DNA of 64,000 nucleotides from Circinella umbellata (lineage: Eukaryota; Mucoromycota; Mucoromycetes; Mucorales; Lichtheimiaceae), in contig JAIWNF010000049.1 in NCBI GenBank assembly GCA_025093555.1, positions 62,001 to 126,000 of the forward strand, written 5' to 3'. The notes beneath the pieces are model-generated. The model saw only the letters and a list, made by a program, of their open reading frames with translations, did not search any database and was not told the DNA's origin. The first letter of the stretch is position 1. Every line of letters starts with the position of its first letter. Below, piece after piece: positions 60,747-64,000 of this stretch. The translations under genes were made by a program, and so were the position numbers.

Positions 60747-61685
60747 ATGCAATCAAAATCCATAGCAACTAATACTTTATTGATGCCCAATATTCCATCC
60801 TCCTTTTTCAATTATCCAACTGCACTTGAACATGTCCGAACAAAATTCGATAATTTTGGAATTCTTTATGCATTTGTTGCCATGAAAGGCTTTGGTCGTT
60901 TAATGATTATATATGAGGAAACTGCTAGTGCTATTAAAGCAAGAGATACAATTGATAAAATGATCCTTTCCTGGGAAGAACGTACAATGAAAGATGATTC
61001 TGGGATCGAAGTGTTCAACGTTAATATAGTTGAAGAAAAACCTAGCAACGATCGATTATGGATGGAAATTCGCCTTTATTATGGTCAAGTAAGCTATTAT
61101 AAAATTACTAATAGGTCATATTATCTAAGCATTGTTATATTAACTGATGGTGGGTCGTTTCTCTATTTTATATAGCATAATCCAATTAATCCGGATCCAG
61201 CTCAATTTCAACTTCAAGTACCTAAAAGCGAGAAGAATTTTTTGATATCACCACCGGGATCCCCTTGTAAAGATTGGGAGCAGATAATGGAATCCCCACC
61301 TAATACAGCTGTATTAGCATCCGATATGACACATGCTATAGCAGAAATGTCAGACGATGATCTGGACGATCTGGAAAATTTCCGCTTAGAAAGTCCAATG
61401 CCCAGTGATGATGATGAAGGAGGAGACAGCAAAAATATTACTGATAAAGCATTTTCATCACCAAAAGATTCACGTCGATTAAGTGGTACGACATCAAAGC
61501 GACCAACGTTAGTTATTGTGAATAGTAAAGGAGATCACCCAGAATCTGAACATGTGCCGTCCATTACTGTACAAGATTGGGACGGTAATGAAGGACAAGA
61601 TAATGGTGATAAAAATCGCCGCCGCCCTCATGAATTCCCTAAAGCTAAAGTATTACCAACTGCAAGACCACCTGTCAAAACTTAA
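60747..61685 (+). CDS. RCN1: Calcipressin (regulator of calcineurin)
   Basis: Modulates calcineurin, the calcium-dependent phosphatase. Two exons (60747-61088 and 61176-61685) give 283 aa. The N-terminal RRM-like fold covers ~10-114, including the block ILYAFVAMKGFGRLMIIYE. The signature FLISPPGSP (136-144) is the calcipressin motif. PxIxIT-like docking sequences occur as PTLVIV (about 224) and PSITVQ (242). The C-terminus is basic, ending LPTARPPVKT. It follows DNA ligase by 161 bp on the same strand but is presumably transcribed separately. Confidence 0.94.
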
Positions 61686-62051
61686 AAAAAATTACATCTT
61701 TATTTTTTCATACATTTGTTCCTCAATTCCACTTACATTATCTCTTATATTATATTATTTACGATTGTTTCAAATACAACTTAAAAAAACCTACAACTCG
61801 GAAAATTGAGGTCTGAACGTAGGAATACAAACATTTTTTTTATTTGTTGCTAAAGAGAATAGAAAAGGAAAAACAGAAAAAGAAGAAGTTTAAAATAAAC
61901 TCTTTATTATTACTCTTTTTTATTTTTTATTTTTATTTTTTTTTCTCATTTTACTACACGAACCAAACACAACTTTCTATTATAATTATTCTTCATTTTT
62001 TTTATAATTTTCTCCACTCTACAAGATTGCTCCTTTCGAGCTCATTAAAAG
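61686..62051. other. Intergenic spacer
   Basis: 366 bp of AT-rich, T-homopolymer-rich DNA between two tandem genes. No feature seen. Confidence 0.6.
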
Positions 62052-63061
62052 ATGACGTCTAAAATCACGATGCCGTCATTTATGAAAAAACTACCTACTA
62101 ACAAAAAGAGAGCAACTATAGTTTCTGATCCTAATTATCAAAAACATGGCGAAACTTCATCTAATCATTGTCAACAGCAAGGCACCCCGCTTAAAGGTAA
62201 AGCGCTTGCTGCTTGGTGTAATCGGCAGCGGAAAGAGCTCGTTAAGATGTCTCAGCATCGCGGAACAGATACAGCCAAGTTAGCAGTTAATAGTGAGCCA
62301 TCATCTATTGAGAAGTCAGTTTCAGCAATAATGTCACGTCGGCATTATTTTCATCGTCGAAAAAAGCAACAGCAACAGCAACAGCAACAGCTTGGTCAAA
62401 CCAATTTTTGTAATGACGACGACGACGACGAAGATGACGATTTCTTCGATGTTGAAGACCATCAGGAAGTAGATGATATTGACAATAAAGATGATCAGAA
62501 TGAACTATCACAACATTTACCTCCAACATCACTAAGTGCTAGTGAACCAGTATTAACCACCATCAAACACGATGAAGTAAAATTTGGATCTAGGATGGCA
62601 TTATTAGAACGTGCTGTTGAGCTAGGTTGGATAAAAAAAGTATTCGGGCGTCGTCGATCTACTGAAGATCCAGCAGTATCCACAAAAACAGAAATAGAAA
62701 CAACAATTATTCCGCCTGCTAATTTTCCCAACGAAGGTACCAAGAGTATTCATGCAATTGTGGAACAATATCATTCTGATGATTCGACGGTTGTAGTTAA
62801 TACAAATAAAATTGATGAAAAAACTGAAGTAGAATCAGTTGAAGAACAAAAATATGGTAAGATATTCGAATATAGAATATCAAGTTGTGATTCAAGACTA
62901 ATACTTATTATTTAATACAACAAATAGCACATCTACCCATATTTCAATGCTTTTATAATTTACCAGCAACTCCAGGAGACACTGTTGAAGAGCCACCGGA
63001 TGCAAATCCTGAAGACTTTAGTGCATACTGTGATAAGATATTATTCGGTAGATATACTTAA
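62052..63061 (+). CDS. Unknown acidic/Gln-rich protein
   Basis: 299 aa from two exons (62052-62856 and 62967-63061), joined in frame with a CAG acceptor. The N-terminus is basic. A Gln run (coded at about 62366-62390) is followed by an Asp/Glu-rich stretch (62413-62500), then a short predicted helix MALLERAVELGWIKKVFGRRR. The C-terminus is EPPDANPEDFSAYCDKILFG. No known domain or catalytic motif is seen and I do not recognise the family. No signal peptide or membrane segment. The conserved-looking last exon suggests a real gene. Confidence 0.7.
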
Positions 63062-63297
63062 TTTATCAACACATTAAACTATAGGTTCACAGAGTGTTTC
63101 GAGATCTCAATAGAAAGTGTATCTCATTTTGCTTGTCGTCGATAACAACCGGTCTTTAAAAAGTAGTTCTAGTAAATAATCTATAATAAAAATTCATTAT
63201 CTAATTCTTTAATAATAATAACTTGTCGTTTATTCTCCTCTAACAAAAATAAAAAAAAGAAATCCCTGTCTTTTACTATATTTGACACAAACTCCAA

Positions 63298-64000
63298 ATG
63301 TCACAAATGGAGAATCCCGTTGAAGCATGGGTATTAATGGCCTTAGTAAATAAGGACATGGATGACTTTGATTACAAAAACGCACTTTTATTAGCTGAAC
63401 GATTACATGCTTTGGATAAAAATAACGACGAATATCGATTCCTTTACGCGAAATGTTTATATTTATTAAACGATTATAATGGAAGTTACTCTGTTTTAAA
63501 ATCAGCAGAATCGATCCCGTGTCGAAATTTATATGCACGAAGTTGCCTTAAATTGGGTAATGAAGCAGAAGCAGATAACGAAACACGGCAAACTTTTTGG
63601 CGTGAAGGTGTAAAAGCTTCAACAACCGCCCTGGAAATGCATAAACGCGACTTTTCTGATGTTCATTATTGGGGTGACGGTAATGGAAAATTTTCCTCAT
63701 ATATTTTGATAATATAAATCATACACAAGCGCTAATTTTCTCTAGATCGATCTCTCATACTAAATATCTTTCTACTTTTTCCTTATAATTGAAATTATAG
63801 ATTTATCAAGTGTTATAACACGAAGTCATATGCCAAGTAGAGGATCTATCAATAATTTACTTGGTGAACTTTATTCAAAACTCGAAAATATTCAAGGCGC
63901 AGCAATTCACTTATGGGAAAGTCTTGATGACAATCCATTTAAAATATCAGCATATACAACACTATGTGATATTGCACCAGACGTCATTGACTTTGAAAAT
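63298..64000 (+). CDS. CDC27: Anaphase-promoting complex subunit 3 (Cdc27), 5' part
   Basis: TPR scaffold subunit of the APC/C ubiquitin ligase. Exon 1 is 63298-63679; exon 2 starts at 63801 and runs off the window, so the gene is partial. The N-terminal TPRs read NALLLAERLHALD, FLYAKCLYLLNDYNGSYSVL and RSCLKLGNEAEAD. Exon 2 has NLLGELYSKLENIQGAAIHL and NPFKISAYTTLCDIAPD, matching the region of APC3 in which NPF-x-SPFESLCEIG is conserved. A second ATG lies nine bases downstream of the first. It could conceivably be another APC TPR subunit, but the order of repeats favours APC3. Confidence 0.78.

Noticed and set aside
1..64000. CRISPR array, operon structure or bacterial defence system
   Set aside because: No spaced direct-repeat array, no bacterial-type gene packing and pervasive spliceosomal introns; the window is eukaryotic.

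Overview
The window looks like nuclear DNA from an early-diverging filamentous fungus, most likely Mucoromycota (Mucorales-type). The reasons are a very AT-rich sequence, intron-dense genes with short GT-AG introns (about 45-200 bp), fungal versions of housekeeping proteins (Mcd4, Rud3, Fip1, eL14, uL2, DNA ligase I, calcipressin, Cdc27), a fungal Zn2Cys6 regulator, and decayed members of gene families that I associate from memory with Mucoromycota genomes. Gene models were spliced by eye. The CDS totals were checked to be multiples of three, so exon edges are predictions rather than measurements. The species is not identified.

Layout. 0-3.6 kb: GPI ethanolamine-phosphate transferase MCD4 (minus). 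3.6-11.3 kb: a gene-poor accessory stretch with two inverted copies of a ~430 bp MITE, a decayed plus-strand gene, a GC-rich palindromic repeat and a Merlin/IS1595-like transposase relic. 11.3-15.2 kb: the tiny Golgi protein Kish/Ksh1 (missed by simple ORF calling) and a 955-residue Zn2Cys6 transcription factor whose zinc cluster needs a 7-nt microexon. 15.2-18.6 kb: AT-rich intergenic DNA. 18.6-22 kb: ribosomal protein eL14 and a possibly N-myristoylated leucine-rich-repeat protein, convergent. 22-29.8 kb: a second accessory region with a frameshifted multi-exon pseudogene interrupted by a ~510 bp insertion, another GC-rich repeat, coding-like relics and a three-unit tandem repeat. 29.8-39.5 kb: a compact gene block with Rud3 golgin, Fip1, a secretory GH35 beta-galactosidase and aldose 1-epimerase. 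40.5-50.1 kb: a Myb/SANT-like family protein, a mitochondrial carrier and an MFS transporter. 50.1-54.8 kb: a ~340 bp MITE, another decayed gene and a tandem duplication. 54.9-64 kb: ribosomal protein uL2, DNA ligase I, calcipressin, an unknown acidic protein and the start of APC3/Cdc27.

How the genes work together. Most neighbours are functionally unrelated housekeeping genes. Three (MCD4, Kish, Rud3) serve the ER-Golgi pathway but are not adjacent. The one plausible metabolic pair is the GH35 beta-galactosidase and the convergent galactose mutarotase: the first releases beta-galactose, the second makes the alpha-anomer that enters the Leloir pathway. I found no CRISPR array, rRNA or tRNA gene and no obvious new system. 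The most unusual directly visible features are the zinc-cluster microexon and a recurring architecture of extremely short first coding exons in four genes (3, 4, 6 and 16 nt).
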